Of a stretch of 64,000 nucleotides of DNA, positions 34,250-42,059 are shown piece after piece; positions within the stretch are counted from its first letter, which is position 1, and the number at the start of each line of letters is the position of its first letter. This DNA is from JAWXUE01 sp044432865 (GTDB taxonomy: Bacteria; Bacillota_I; Bacilli_A; Acholeplasmatales; Anaeroplasmataceae), in the NCBI GenBank assembly GCA_044432865.1, contig JAWXUF010000003.1:1-64000 (forward strand). The letters are read 5' to 3'. Position numbers and translations under genes: made by a program. The notes beneath the pieces were generated by a model. That model did no database searches. It saw only the letters and a list, made by a program, of their open reading frames with translations, and was not told where the DNA came from.

Positions 34250-34473
34250 GATAAATGTTGATGAAGATTAGTAATATATTATTTATTTCTTTAGAGAGAA
34301 GACGGTTGGTGTAAGTCTTTGTTATAAAATATATGAATTCACTTCTGAGTGACTTTAAAAAAGTTCGTATCCTCTGCGTTAAAGAGTTCGAGTGCTAGAT
34401 GATTTTTTGTCTAGAACTAAGGTGGTACCGCGATTAATTCGTCCTTAGATTTTATAATCTAAGGATTTTTTTT
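34250..34473 (+). ncRNA. T-box leader of pheST, Phe specifier
   Basis: The invariant T-box AAGGTGGTACCGCG is at 34419-34432. Upstream AGAGAGAAGACGG and the stem I region ATGAATTCACTTCTGAGTG place a TTC (Phe) specifier at 34338-34340. A terminator, TCCTTAGATT (34442-34451) with AATCTAAGGA (34456-34465) and T8, follows. Uncharged tRNA-Phe should pair with TTC and the TGGT bulge to favour the antiterminator and turn on pheST. The transcript start is inferred. Confidence 0.92.
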
Positions 34474-34491
34474 ATTGAAAGGAAGAGGAAT

Positions 34492-35526
34492 ATGGAAAAT
34501 AAAGTACAAGGTATTTTAAATGATGCTAACAATGAATTAGCAAATGTAAATAATTTAAATGATTTACAACAATTAAAATCAAAATATTTAGGTAAAAAAG
34601 GACCTTTAGCTGAGTTATTAAGTAATATGAAAAACTTATCAGTTGAAGAGAAAAAAGAATTAGGTCAAGTAACTACTGACTTAAGAAATAAACTAGAAGG
34701 TTCATTTGAAGAAAAGAAAGAAAATATCAATGATATGATTATTAATCAAAAAATTGAAAATGGTAAAATTGATGTTACATTACCAGGTAAAGATATTAAA
34801 AAAGGTGGATTACATCCTTTAACTCAAACTACTCAGGAAATTGAAGATTTATTTATTTCAATGGGATATACTGTTGCTACAGGTCCTGAAGTAGAAGATG
34901 ATTATCACAATTTTGAATTATTAAACTTACCACATGATCACCCAGCAAGAGATATGCAAGATAGTTTTTACTTTGATGTAAATACATTATTAAGAACTCA
35001 TACATCTCCTGTTCAAGCAAGAGTTATGTTAGAGAAAAAAGGACAACCAATTAAAATTATTTGTCCTGGTAAAGTATACCGTCGTGATGCTGATGATGCT
35101 ACACATTCACATCAATTTATGCAGTGTGAAGGATTAGTACTAGGTACAGATATTTCTTTCGCTGATTTAAAAGGTGCTTTATTAGCATTTGCTAATCAAC
35201 TGTTTGGAGAAGGAAGAAAAATCAGATTAAGACCTTCATATTTTCCGTTTACAGAACCTTCAGTAGAAGTAGATGTTACATGTGCTAAATGCAATGGTGC
35301 AGGATGTAATATGTGTAAACAAACAGGATATATCGAAGTACTTGGTGCAGGTATGGTTAATAAGAATGTTTTAAAAATGAGTGGATATGATCCTGAGAAA
35401 ATCCAGGGATTTGCATTCGGTATTGGTATTGATAGAGTAGCAATTTTAAAAAATAGAATTGAAGATATAAGAGCATTTTATACAAATGATGTAAGATTCT
35501 TAAGTCAATTCAAGAAAATGAAGTAG
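34492..35526 (+). CDS. pheS: phenylalanyl-tRNA synthetase alpha subunit
   Basis: The 344-aa class II catalytic subunit has an N-terminal coiled coil (about 1-85), motif 1 region HPLTQTTQEIEDLFISMGY, motif 2 KIICPGKVYRRDADDATHSH and motif 3 GFAFGIGIDRVAILKNRIED. TCAKCNGAGCNMCKQTGYIE is the conserved Cys-containing insertion. It is the first gene after the T-box leader. Confidence 0.97.
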   Translation: MENKVQGILNDANNELANVNNLNDLQQLKSKYLGKKGPLAELLSNMKNLSVEEKKELGQVTTDLRNKLEGSFEEKKENINDMIINQKIENGKIDVTLPGKDIKKGGLHPLTQTTQEIEDLFISMGYTVATGPEVEDDYHNFELLNLPHDHPARDMQDSFYFDVNTLLRTHTSPVQARVMLEKKGQPIKIICPGKVYRRDADDATHSHQFMQCEGLVLGTDISFADLKGALLAFANQLFGEGRKIRLRPSYFPFTEPSVEVDVTCAKCNGAGCNMCKQTGYIEVLGAGMVNKNVLKMSGYDPEKIQGFAFGIGIDRVAILKNRIEDIRAFYTNDVRFLSQFKKMK

Positions 35527-35534
35527 GTGAAAAA

Positions 35535-37904
35535 ATGAAAGTATCATTAAATTGGTTAAAAGAATATGTAGATTTTAAAAATAAATCTATAGAAGAATTA
35601 GAAAGTATTTTCTCATTACAATTAGTTGAAATTGAGTCGATTATCAAATTGGCTGAAGGAACTAATTTAACTATTGGTGAAGTATTAACTTGTGAAGATC
35701 ATCCTGATAGTGATCATTTACATATTTGTACTGTTGATGTAAAAAAAGAAAAATTACAAATTGTATGTGGTGCACCTAATGTTGCTAAAGGACAAAAAGT
35801 AATTGTTGCTTTAGTTGGTGCGGTACTTCCTGGTGATTTTAAAATAAAACTATCTAAAGTTCGTGGAGTTGAATCATCAGGTATGATTTGTGCACTTGAT
35901 GAACTAGGTGTTGATGTTAAATCTTTATTTGGTGAAGTTGATAGAGGTATTTATGTGTTAGATAACGATGCACCAATTGGTTCTAATCCTTTAGAATATT
36001 TAGGACTTGATGATGTAGTATTTGAATTAGGATTAACTCCTAATAGAGCTGACTTATTATCTATGCAAGGTGTTGCATTTGATTTAGCTGCTGCACTTAA
36101 TGAGAAAGTTAAATTAGAAGAATTAAATGTTGAAGAGTGTTCTAAAAAGAACCCTGTAAAAGTTAAAATAAAATCTAAAAAAGTTATGCAATATCATACA
36201 AGATATGTTGAAGGTGTAGAAGTTAAAGAATCACCAATGTGGCTTAAATTAAAGTTACTTGCTTCTGGTATTAGACCTATAAATAATGTCGTAGATATAA
36301 CAAATTTTGTATTAATGGAGTATGGTCAACCGCTTCATGCATTTGATGCAGATTTACTTGGTAATGACATTGTTGTAATCGATGACTTTGCTGGTAAATT
36401 TACAACTTTAGATGATGTTGAAAGAGATATTATTAAAGGTGATATTGTTATAGCATCTAAAAAACAAAATGCTTGTCTTGGTGGAGTTATGGGTGGTAAA
36501 TCTACAGAGGTAAATGCTAATACAAAAAATATTATTTTAGAAGCTGCGCAATTTGATCCTATTAGTGTAAGAAAAACTTCTTCAAGACTACAATTAAGAA
36601 GTGAATCATCTCAAAGATTTGAAAGAAAAATTGATCCTAATAGAACACTTAAAGCATTAGATAAAGCTGCAATTATGTTACAACAATTAGCTAATGGTAC
36701 AATTTATAAAGGTGTTAATGGTGAAGTGAATTCTAAACATACACCTGTTGTAATAAACACTACTTTATCAAGAATAAATTCAAATTTAGGATTAAATTTA
36801 ACTGTTAAAGAAGTAGCAGTTATTTTAGAAAAACTTACATTTGAATTTAGTGTTAAAGAAGAAAACTTTACTGTAAATATTCCTACAAGAAGAATTGATT
36901 ACGATACAAACGATCAAGATCTTTTTGAAGATATTGCTAGAATTTATGGATACAATAATATTCCTACGACGTTATGTAAAACATCTGACAAAGGTGATTT
37001 AACATATGTTCAAACTAAAATAAGAGAAGTTAAAAACTATTTTGTGAATTGTGGATTATATGAAAATGTTACATATACATTAATCAAAGAAGAAAATGTT
37101 CATGATTTCACTTTAGAAGATGAAGAAGTTTTATCTGTAATGAAACCTTTCACTTTAGATCATAAATCAATGAGACAAAGTTTAATTCAAAGCTTATTAG
37201 ATGTTGTTTCATATAACTTAGCTAGAAAAAATGACAACATTAATATATTTGAAATTAGCAATGTTTATAGTACAAAAAATAACTCAACTAAATTAAGTGG
37301 TGCATTAAGCGGTACTATGAATACAAGTTTATGGCAAGGTCAAAAAGAATTAATTGATTTCTTTTATGCTAAAGGTTTATTAGAAGGATTATTTAAATTA
37401 TTAGGTGTTAATGCTTCATTTGAGGCTGCTGAGTTAAAGAATATGCATCCTTATAAAACAGCTTTAATTAAAGTTGGTGATGTTGTATTAGGTTATCTTG
37501 GGGAAGTTCATCCTAAATACCAAGCGAAAGCTAATATTAAAGAAACTTATGTATTTGAACTTGATTTCAATAAGCTATTAGATGTAGTAAATACTTCTAT
37601 TAATTATGAACCAATTTCTAAATTCCCTTCAATTACAAGAGATTTAGCAATTGTATGTAATAAAGATATTCAAGCTAATGAAATAACAAAATTAATAAAA
37701 CAAACTGGTAAAAAAATTCTTGTTAATGTTGAATTATTCGACGTATACATTGGTGAAAATGTAGCAAATGATGAAAAATCACTTGCGTATAAACTAACTT
37801 TTATGGATAGTACACAAACACTTGAATCTAGTGTTGTTGATAAATCAGTTGAACAAATTTTAAAAAGATTAGAATTTACTCATAAAGCTAAATTAAGAGG
37901 ATAG
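35535..37904 (+). CDS. pheT: phenylalanyl-tRNA synthetase beta subunit
   Basis: The 789-aa subunit has, in order, the B1 region (MKVSLNWLKEYVDF), the EMAP-like tRNA-binding domain (CEDHPDSDHLHICTVD, IVCGAPNVAKGQKV), the B3/B4 editing region, the B5 domain (RIDYDTNDQDLFEDIARIYG) and the C-terminal ferredoxin-like anticodon-binding fold (FPSITRDLAIV). AGGTG precedes the ATG, 8 nt after pheS. Confidence 0.97.
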   Translation: MKVSLNWLKEYVDFKNKSIEELESIFSLQLVEIESIIKLAEGTNLTIGEVLTCEDHPDSDHLHICTVDVKKEKLQIVCGAPNVAKGQKVIVALVGAVLPGDFKIKLSKVRGVESSGMICALDELGVDVKSLFGEVDRGIYVLDNDAPIGSNPLEYLGLDDVVFELGLTPNRADLLSMQGVAFDLAAALNEKVKLEELNVEECSKKNPVKVKIKSKKVMQYHTRYVEGVEVKESPMWLKLKLLASGIRPINNVVDITNFVLMEYGQPLHAFDADLLGNDIVVIDDFAGKFTTLDDVERDIIKGDIVIASKKQNACLGGVMGGKSTEVNANTKNIILEAAQFDPISVRKTSSRLQLRSESSQRFERKIDPNRTLKALDKAAIMLQQLANGTIYKGVNGEVNSKHTPVVINTTLSRINSNLGLNLTVKEVAVILEKLTFEFSVKEENFTVNIPTRRIDYDTNDQDLFEDIARIYGYNNIPTTLCKTSDKGDLTYVQTKIREVKNYFVNCGLYENVTYTLIKEENVHDFTLEDEEVLSVMKPFTLDHKSMRQSLIQSLLDVVSYNLARKNDNINIFEISNVYSTKNNSTKLSGALSGTMNTSLWQGQKELIDFFYAKGLLEGLFKLLGVNASFEAAELKNMHPYKTALIKVGDVVLGYLGEVHPKYQAKANIKETYVFELDFNKLLDVVNTSINYEPISKFPSITRDLAIVCNKDIQANEITKLIKQTGKKILVNVELFDVYIGENVANDEKSLAYKLTFMDSTQTLESSVVDKSVEQILKRLEFTHKAKLRG

Positions 37905-37906
37905 GT

Positions 37907-37947
37907 AAATAGGATATAGATTTTAACATCTATATCCTATTTTTTTA
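37907..37947 (+). terminator. terminator of pheST
   Basis: A 14-bp stem (37907-37920 with 37929-37942), 8-nt loop, then T run. Confidence 0.93.
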
Positions 37948-37957
37948 ATCAAAAATA

Positions 37958-37966
37958 TGATATAAT
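37958..37966 (+). promoter_or_regulatory. extended -10 promoter of the rlmN operon
   Basis: TGATATAAT, 21 nt before the TTG start of rlmN. Confidence 0.55.
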
Positions 37967-37987
37967 ACAGTAAAAGTAGGTGTTATT

Positions 37988-39010
37988 TTGCAAAGTATAT
38001 TTAATTTAACAATTGAAGAAATGAAAGAATATTTCATTAGTAAAGGTGATAAACCTTATCGAAGTACTCAAATATTTGAGTGGTTATATAGACATAAAAT
38101 CAAAGATTTTTCTGAAATGACTAATCAAAAACAAGATATTATTAATATGTTGAAAACTGATTTCAATTTAAATTATTTAAAATTAGTTACTAAACAAGTT
38201 TCGGTTGATAAAACAGTCAAATTTCTATTTGAATTAGAAGATGGTGAGTTAATTGAAACAGTTTTAATGAACCATGAATATGGGAAAAGTTTATGTGTTA
38301 CTACTCAAGTTGGATGTAATATGGGATGTAAATTTTGTGCTTCAGGAATTAAAAAAAAGGTTCGTAATTTAACAACTGGTGAAATTATTACACAAATACT
38401 AACGGTGGAAGAAATATTAAATATTAAAGTTTCACATATAGTAATAATGGGTATTGGTGAACCTTTTGATAACTATGGAAATGTAATGAAATTTTTAAAT
38501 ATTGCTAATTATCCTAAAGGATTAGAAATTGGTGCTAGACATATGAGTGTATCGACTTGTGGATTAGTAAATAAAATAAAATTATTCCAAGAGTCTAAAC
38601 TTCAATCAAACTTAGCTATTTCACTACATGCATCAAACAATGATATAAGAAACCAAATAATGCCTGTAAATAAAAAATATGATATTTATGAATTGATACA
38701 AGGTATTAAAGAATATATAGATGTTACTAATAGAAGAGTTACAATTGAATATATATTAATTAAAGATTTAAATGATAAAAAAGAACATGCTAATGAATTA
38801 GCGAATTTATTAAGAGGAATGAATGTATATGTTAATCTTATTCCTTACAATGAAGTAATTGATAATCCGTTTAAAAGAAGTACCAAAGAAGCTATGAAAA
38901 TTTTCTATGATACTTTAAAGAAAAAGAAGTTAAATGTAACATTAAGACAAGAACAAGGTCATGATATTGATGCTGCATGTGGACAATTAAGAAGTAATAT
39001 GAATAAATAA
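37988..39010 (+). CDS. rlmN: dual-specificity 23S rRNA/tRNA C2-adenosine methyltransferase RlmN
   Basis: The 340-aa radical SAM enzyme methylates A2503 of 23S rRNA and A37 of some tRNAs. The cluster motif is CNMGCKFCASG. GIGEPFDNYGNVMKFL and the C-terminal cysteine region DIDAACGQLR are typical. The N-terminal HhH-like part contains KPYRSTQIFEWLY. It starts with TTG, supported by AGGTG (37978-37982) 5 nt upstream. The order rlmN, kinase locus, rsgA, rpe is that of Bacilli. Confidence 0.95.
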   Translation: MQSIFNLTIEEMKEYFISKGDKPYRSTQIFEWLYRHKIKDFSEMTNQKQDIINMLKTDFNLNYLKLVTKQVSVDKTVKFLFELEDGELIETVLMNHEYGKSLCVTTQVGCNMGCKFCASGIKKKVRNLTTGEIITQILTVEEILNIKVSHIVIMGIGEPFDNYGNVMKFLNIANYPKGLEIGARHMSVSTCGLVNKIKLFQESKLQSNLAISLHASNNDIRNQIMPVNKKYDIYELIQGIKEYIDVTNRRVTIEYILIKDLNDKKEHANELANLLRGMNVYVNLIPYNEVIDNPFKRSTKEAMKIFYDTLKKKKLNVTLRQEQGHDIDAACGQLRSNMNK

Positions 39011-39044
39011 TCCATTTATTATAACAATAATAAATGGTGATTTT

Positions 39045-39722
39045 ATGAAAAAAATAATTATTCTTTGTGTAGGAATTAATTTAATAATATACTGTATTTT
39101 TGGATACTTTTTACTATTTAAACAAAATAATAATGAAGTTATTAATATGGTTAATTTAGAAAATTTATCAAAACAAGAGGTTATAGATAGTATAGAATAT
39201 TATGAATTAGAATTTATATATTTAGAGTCAGAACAAGAAAAAGATATCGTTTTATATACAAGTCCTGCGAAAAATGAATTGACTCAAGTAGGTCAAAAAA
39301 TTAAAGTTTATATATCTTCTGGTATGATTAGTATGTATTATAAAAATTTAATTAATACATATTATGAGGATAATGTAGAATATTTTAATGAATTAGAATT
39401 ATATGGAGTAAGTGTAATTGTTGAAAAACAATTAGATGATAACTACCCTGATGGAGTTATTGTTTATCAATCGTTAAATGATGTTGTAAGTAGTAGTGAT
39501 ACTTTTAAGATAATTGTTAATTACAATAATCCGCTAATTTTAGTACCTAATTTGATAGGGAAAAATGAGAATGAAGTTTTATTATTATTTGAGAAATATG
39601 ATATAGAAATACAATTTATATATACAAAAAAAGATGGTTCAAAATTGGTTTTTGATCAATCAATTAGTCCAAATACATTGATAATTAGTGGGAGTGTATT
39701 ATACGTATATATATCAATTTAA
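39045..39722 (+). CDS. membrane protein with PASTA repeats only, in the PrkC kinase slot
   Basis: The 225-aa protein has one N-terminal membrane helix (about 4-26) and then about three PASTA-like units (around 35-93, 96-160 and 165-225). The last is the clearest: LILVPNLIGKNENEVLLLFE ending SPNTLIISGSVLYVYIS. In Bacilli the genes between rlmN and rsgA are the phosphatase prpC and the Ser/Thr kinase prkC, whose extracellular part is a PASTA series. Here the phosphatase and the kinase domain are absent. The protein could still bind muropeptides or lipid II outside the cell. It starts 34 nt after rlmN behind a GGTGAT site. Confidence 0.72.
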   Translation: MKKIIILCVGINLIIYCIFGYFLLFKQNNNEVINMVNLENLSKQEVIDSIEYYELEFIYLESEQEKDIVLYTSPAKNELTQVGQKIKVYISSGMISMYYKNLINTYYEDNVEYFNELELYGVSVIVEKQLDDNYPDGVIVYQSLNDVVSSSDTFKIIVNYNNPLILVPNLIGKNENEVLLLFEKYDIEIQFIYTKKDGSKLVFDQSISPNTLIISGSVLYVYISI

Positions 39723-39735
39723 AAGGAGGACTTCG

Positions 39736-40680
39736 ATGTCTAAGGGGAGAATTATTAAAATAATTGGTGGTAAATTTACTGTTTTAGATGATACAACAAA
39801 AGAAAGATTTGTGTGTGATTGTGCTGGTAAATTAAGAGCTGTTAGTGTTGATAAAAATTCAAGTTTTAATAAGCAAATAACTAATAAGCAAAAGAAAGAA
39901 ACTAAAGTAATAAAGTTAACACCTAAGGTTGGAGATTACTGTGATTATTCAGTAGATATTCATCCTATTATCAATGAAATTTTCCCAAGAGAAAATGAAA
40001 TGGTTAGACCATTAATAAGCAATGTCGATCAAATATTGTTAATATTTGCTGCTAAAAAACCTGACTTTTCTTTCCTTTTATTAGATCAATTTTTAGTGTT
40101 ATTAGAACAAGCGAATATCAAAGCTAAAATCATTATTTCGAAGATAGATTTACTTAAAAAAAGTGAATTAGAAGAGTTAGAAAATGGACTTAATTATTAT
40201 AAAGAAATTGGTTATGATGTATACTTTGTTGATAGTATAAATAATGTTGGATTTGATGAAGTTAAGCATTTATTTAAAGATAAAGTTTCCGTACTATCTG
40301 GTCAAACAGGTGCTGGAAAATCAACTTTTATAAACACATTAATACCTGGATTTAAGCTTCAAACTCAAGAAATATCTAATGCTTTAAATCGTGGTAAACA
40401 TACAACAAGACATAGTGAATTATATGATTTCTTAGGAGGTTTAGTTGGTGATACTCCAGGGTTTTCTAAACTTGATTTTTCATTAATAAACAAAGAAGAA
40501 ATGAAAAACTATTTCATTGAATTCGAAAATTATTCATGTAAATATAGAGGTTGTTTACATGATAAAGAAGATGATTGTGCAATTAAAAAAGCGTGTAATG
40601 ATGGGATTATTTTAAAAAGCAGATATGAAAGTTATGTTAAATTTTTAACAGATATAAAAAACGTAAAGAAAGTATATTAA
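39736..40680 (+). CDS. rsgA: ribosome small-subunit-dependent GTPase A
   Basis: The 314-aa circularly permuted GTPase matures the 30S subunit. It has an OB fold (about 1-75), then GTPase motifs in permuted order: G4 IISKIDLL, G1 GQTGAGKSTFINTL, G3 VGDTPGFSKL. A C-terminal zinc-binding segment CKYRGCLHDKEDDCAIKKAC follows. The start at 39736 is supported by AAGGAGG; the same frame is open upstream within the previous gene. Confidence 0.95.
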   Translation: MSKGRIIKIIGGKFTVLDDTTKERFVCDCAGKLRAVSVDKNSSFNKQITNKQKKETKVIKLTPKVGDYCDYSVDIHPIINEIFPRENEMVRPLISNVDQILLIFAAKKPDFSFLLLDQFLVLLEQANIKAKIIISKIDLLKKSELEELENGLNYYKEIGYDVYFVDSINNVGFDEVKHLFKDKVSVLSGQTGAGKSTFINTLIPGFKLQTQEISNALNRGKHTTRHSELYDFLGGLVGDTPGFSKLDFSLINKEEMKNYFIEFENYSCKYRGCLHDKEDDCAIKKACNDGIILKSRYESYVKFLTDIKNVKKVY

Positions 40681-40691
40681 TAGGTGATTAT

Positions 40692-41327
40692 ATGAAAGTA
40701 AGTCCTTCAATTTTATCATGTGATTTTTCAATATTAAAACAAGAAATTGATTCTATAGTAAATGATTCAGATTATTTACACATTGATGTTATGGATGGTC
40801 ATTTTGTTCCTAATATCACATTTGGTCCTGGATTGATAAAAGATATAAGAAAGCATTATAATATTATTTTTGATGTGCACTTAATGATGAGTGAGCCTCA
40901 TAAATATATTAAAGAGTTCTGTAATGCTGGAAGTGATATAATTACTTTTCATTATGAATGTGAAAGTGAAATAAAACAAACAATTCAATTAATAAAAAAT
41001 GAAAATAAAAAAGTTGGATTGTCAATTAAACCAAATACTTGTGTTGAGAGTTTAATTCCGTTTTTACATGAACTAGATTTAGTTTTAGTAATGAGTGTTG
41101 AACCAGGATTTGGTGGACAAAAATTTGATCATACTTCTTTAAGTAAAATCGAATTTCTAAAAGATTATAAAATTAAAAATAAATTAAATTATGAGATCGA
41201 AGTAGATGGTGGAATAAACGATGAAACAATTTCACTTGTAAAAAAATCAGGAGTAGATGTTGTAGTTGCTGGATCTTATATCTTTAATTCAAAAGATAGA
41301 ACAAGCAAAATAAACTCTTTGAAATAG
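40692..41327 (+). CDS. rpe: ribulose-phosphate 3-epimerase
   Basis: The 211-aa TIM-barrel enzyme interconverts ribulose and xylulose 5-phosphate. Signatures are SPSILSCDFSILKQEI, HIDVMDGHFVPNITFGP, VEPGFGGQKF and EVDGGIND. It follows rsgA directly, as in Bacillus, but the next Bacillus gene, thiN (thiamine pyrophosphokinase), is absent; spoVM comes next. Confidence 0.95.
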   Translation: MKVSPSILSCDFSILKQEIDSIVNDSDYLHIDVMDGHFVPNITFGPGLIKDIRKHYNIIFDVHLMMSEPHKYIKEFCNAGSDIITFHYECESEIKQTIQLIKNENKKVGLSIKPNTCVESLIPFLHELDLVLVMSVEPGFGGQKFDHTSLSKIEFLKDYKIKNKLNYEIEVDGGINDETISLVKKSGVDVVVAGSYIFNSKDRTSKINSLK

Positions 41328-41338
41328 TAATAAAAAAA

Positions 41339-41368
41339 CACCACTAATAATATAATATATTAGAGGTG
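41339..41368 (+). promoter_or_regulatory. hairpin burying the spoVM ribosome binding site
   Basis: CACCACTAATA (41339-41349) can pair with TATTAGAGGTG (41358-41368) in 10 pairs with one A-A mismatch. The 3' arm contains the site GAGGTG (41363-41368). The loop region contains TATAAT (41351-41356). Read-through RNA from rpe would have the site closed. Confidence 0.5.
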
Positions 41369-41373
41369 ATGAA

Positions 41374-41466
41374 ATGAAGTTTTACATTTTGAAAATGCCG
41401 AGATTTTTATCTGTTATAATAATTAAAATTTCTTCCTTATTTAAGAGCAAAAAAAAACAAGCCTAA
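41374..41466 (+). CDS. spoVM: stage V sporulation protein M
   Basis: This 30-aa peptide (MKFYILKMPRFLSVIIIKIS, then SLFKSKKKQA) matches SpoVM, the amphipathic helix that marks the forespore surface and anchors the SpoIVA coat base. MKFY, Lys7, the helix-breaking Pro9, a basic residue at 10, and Phe11-Leu12 keep their exact Bacillus positions. GAGGTG lies 5 nt upstream. In Bacillus spoVM also lies between the rpe-thiN genes and rpmB, so position agrees. The basic C-terminus is longer than in B. subtilis (26 aa). Confidence 0.92.
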   Translation: MKFYILKMPRFLSVIIIKISSLFKSKKKQA

Positions 41467-41480
41467 TTAGCTTGTTTTTT
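41456..41480. terminator. bidirectional terminator between spoVM and rpmB
   Basis: AACAAGC (41456-41462), 7-nt loop, GCTTGTT (41470-41476). It is followed by T on the plus strand and by an eight-base T run on the minus strand. The 5' arm is the end of spoVM. Confidence 0.8.
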
Positions 41481-41481
41481 A

Positions 41482-41664
41482 TTATGCTCTTTTTAATTTT
41501 TTTAAAGCTCTTGCAGATACCTTAACTTTAATCACATTTCCGTTTTCATCTTGAATACGTGCAGTTTGTAAGTTTGCTTTCCAAGTACGACGATTTGCAT
41601 TTAAAGCGTGACTTCTTGAATTTCCTGTAACCGTAGACTTTCCTGTTACGTAACATTTTGCCAT
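41482..41664 (-). CDS. rpmB: 50S ribosomal protein L28
   Basis: This 60-aa protein has the L28 core AKCYVTGKSTVTGNSRSHAL followed by NANRRTWKANLQ and VSARALKKLKR. It retains only one N-terminal cysteine, so it is not the zinc-binding form. AGGAGG precedes the start. The reverse orientation next to fakA and spoVM is the Bacillus arrangement. Confidence 0.96.
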   Translation of the reverse strand: MAKCYVTGKSTVTGNSRSHALNANRRTWKANLQTARIQDENGNVIKVKVSARALKKLKRA

Positions 41665-41717
41665 ATTGATAACCTCCTCTAAGCTATTTTAAAACACTTA
41701 ATAGTGCGCTAATATTT

Positions 41718-41746
41718 ATTATATATTATTATTCATTTAAATGCAA
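41718..41746 (-). promoter_or_regulatory. promoter of rpmB
   Basis: Minus-strand TTGCAT (41746-41741), 17-nt spacer, TATAAT (41723-41718). Confidence 0.65.
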
Positions 41747-41898
41747 TAGTTATTATAATAATATGTAAAAAAATATGCAGTGTTAAGTATTCTTTACATT
41801 TTATAACATTTTTTTTAATAGAAAAGTGTCGAAAAAACGTAAAAAGTATTATTTTTAACGTATAAATGCCGTTTTCAAATAAAAAAATAATAAAAACA

Positions 41899-41927
41899 TT
41901 GATTTTTAAAAAACGTTGTGATATACT
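41899..41927 (+). promoter_or_regulatory. promoter of fakA
   Basis: TTGATT (41899-41904), 17-nt spacer, extended -10 TGATATACT (41919-41927), the same boxes as the degV promoter. The 41747-41898 stretch between the divergent promoters is AT-rich with nothing else recognised. A leader of about 125 nt follows; it ends with the small stem AGTGAG/CTTACT (42018-42040) and AGGAGG. Confidence 0.7.
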
Positions 41928-42059
41928 AAAGAAGTAAATTGTAAAATCTATATGAAATTTTAGAGAAATAATTTAAAAATAATTACATATATATTATTAT
42001 AGTTTAAAAATAAGTTTAGTGAGCTGCAAGAAATCTTACTAACATTAGGAGGTAATACC

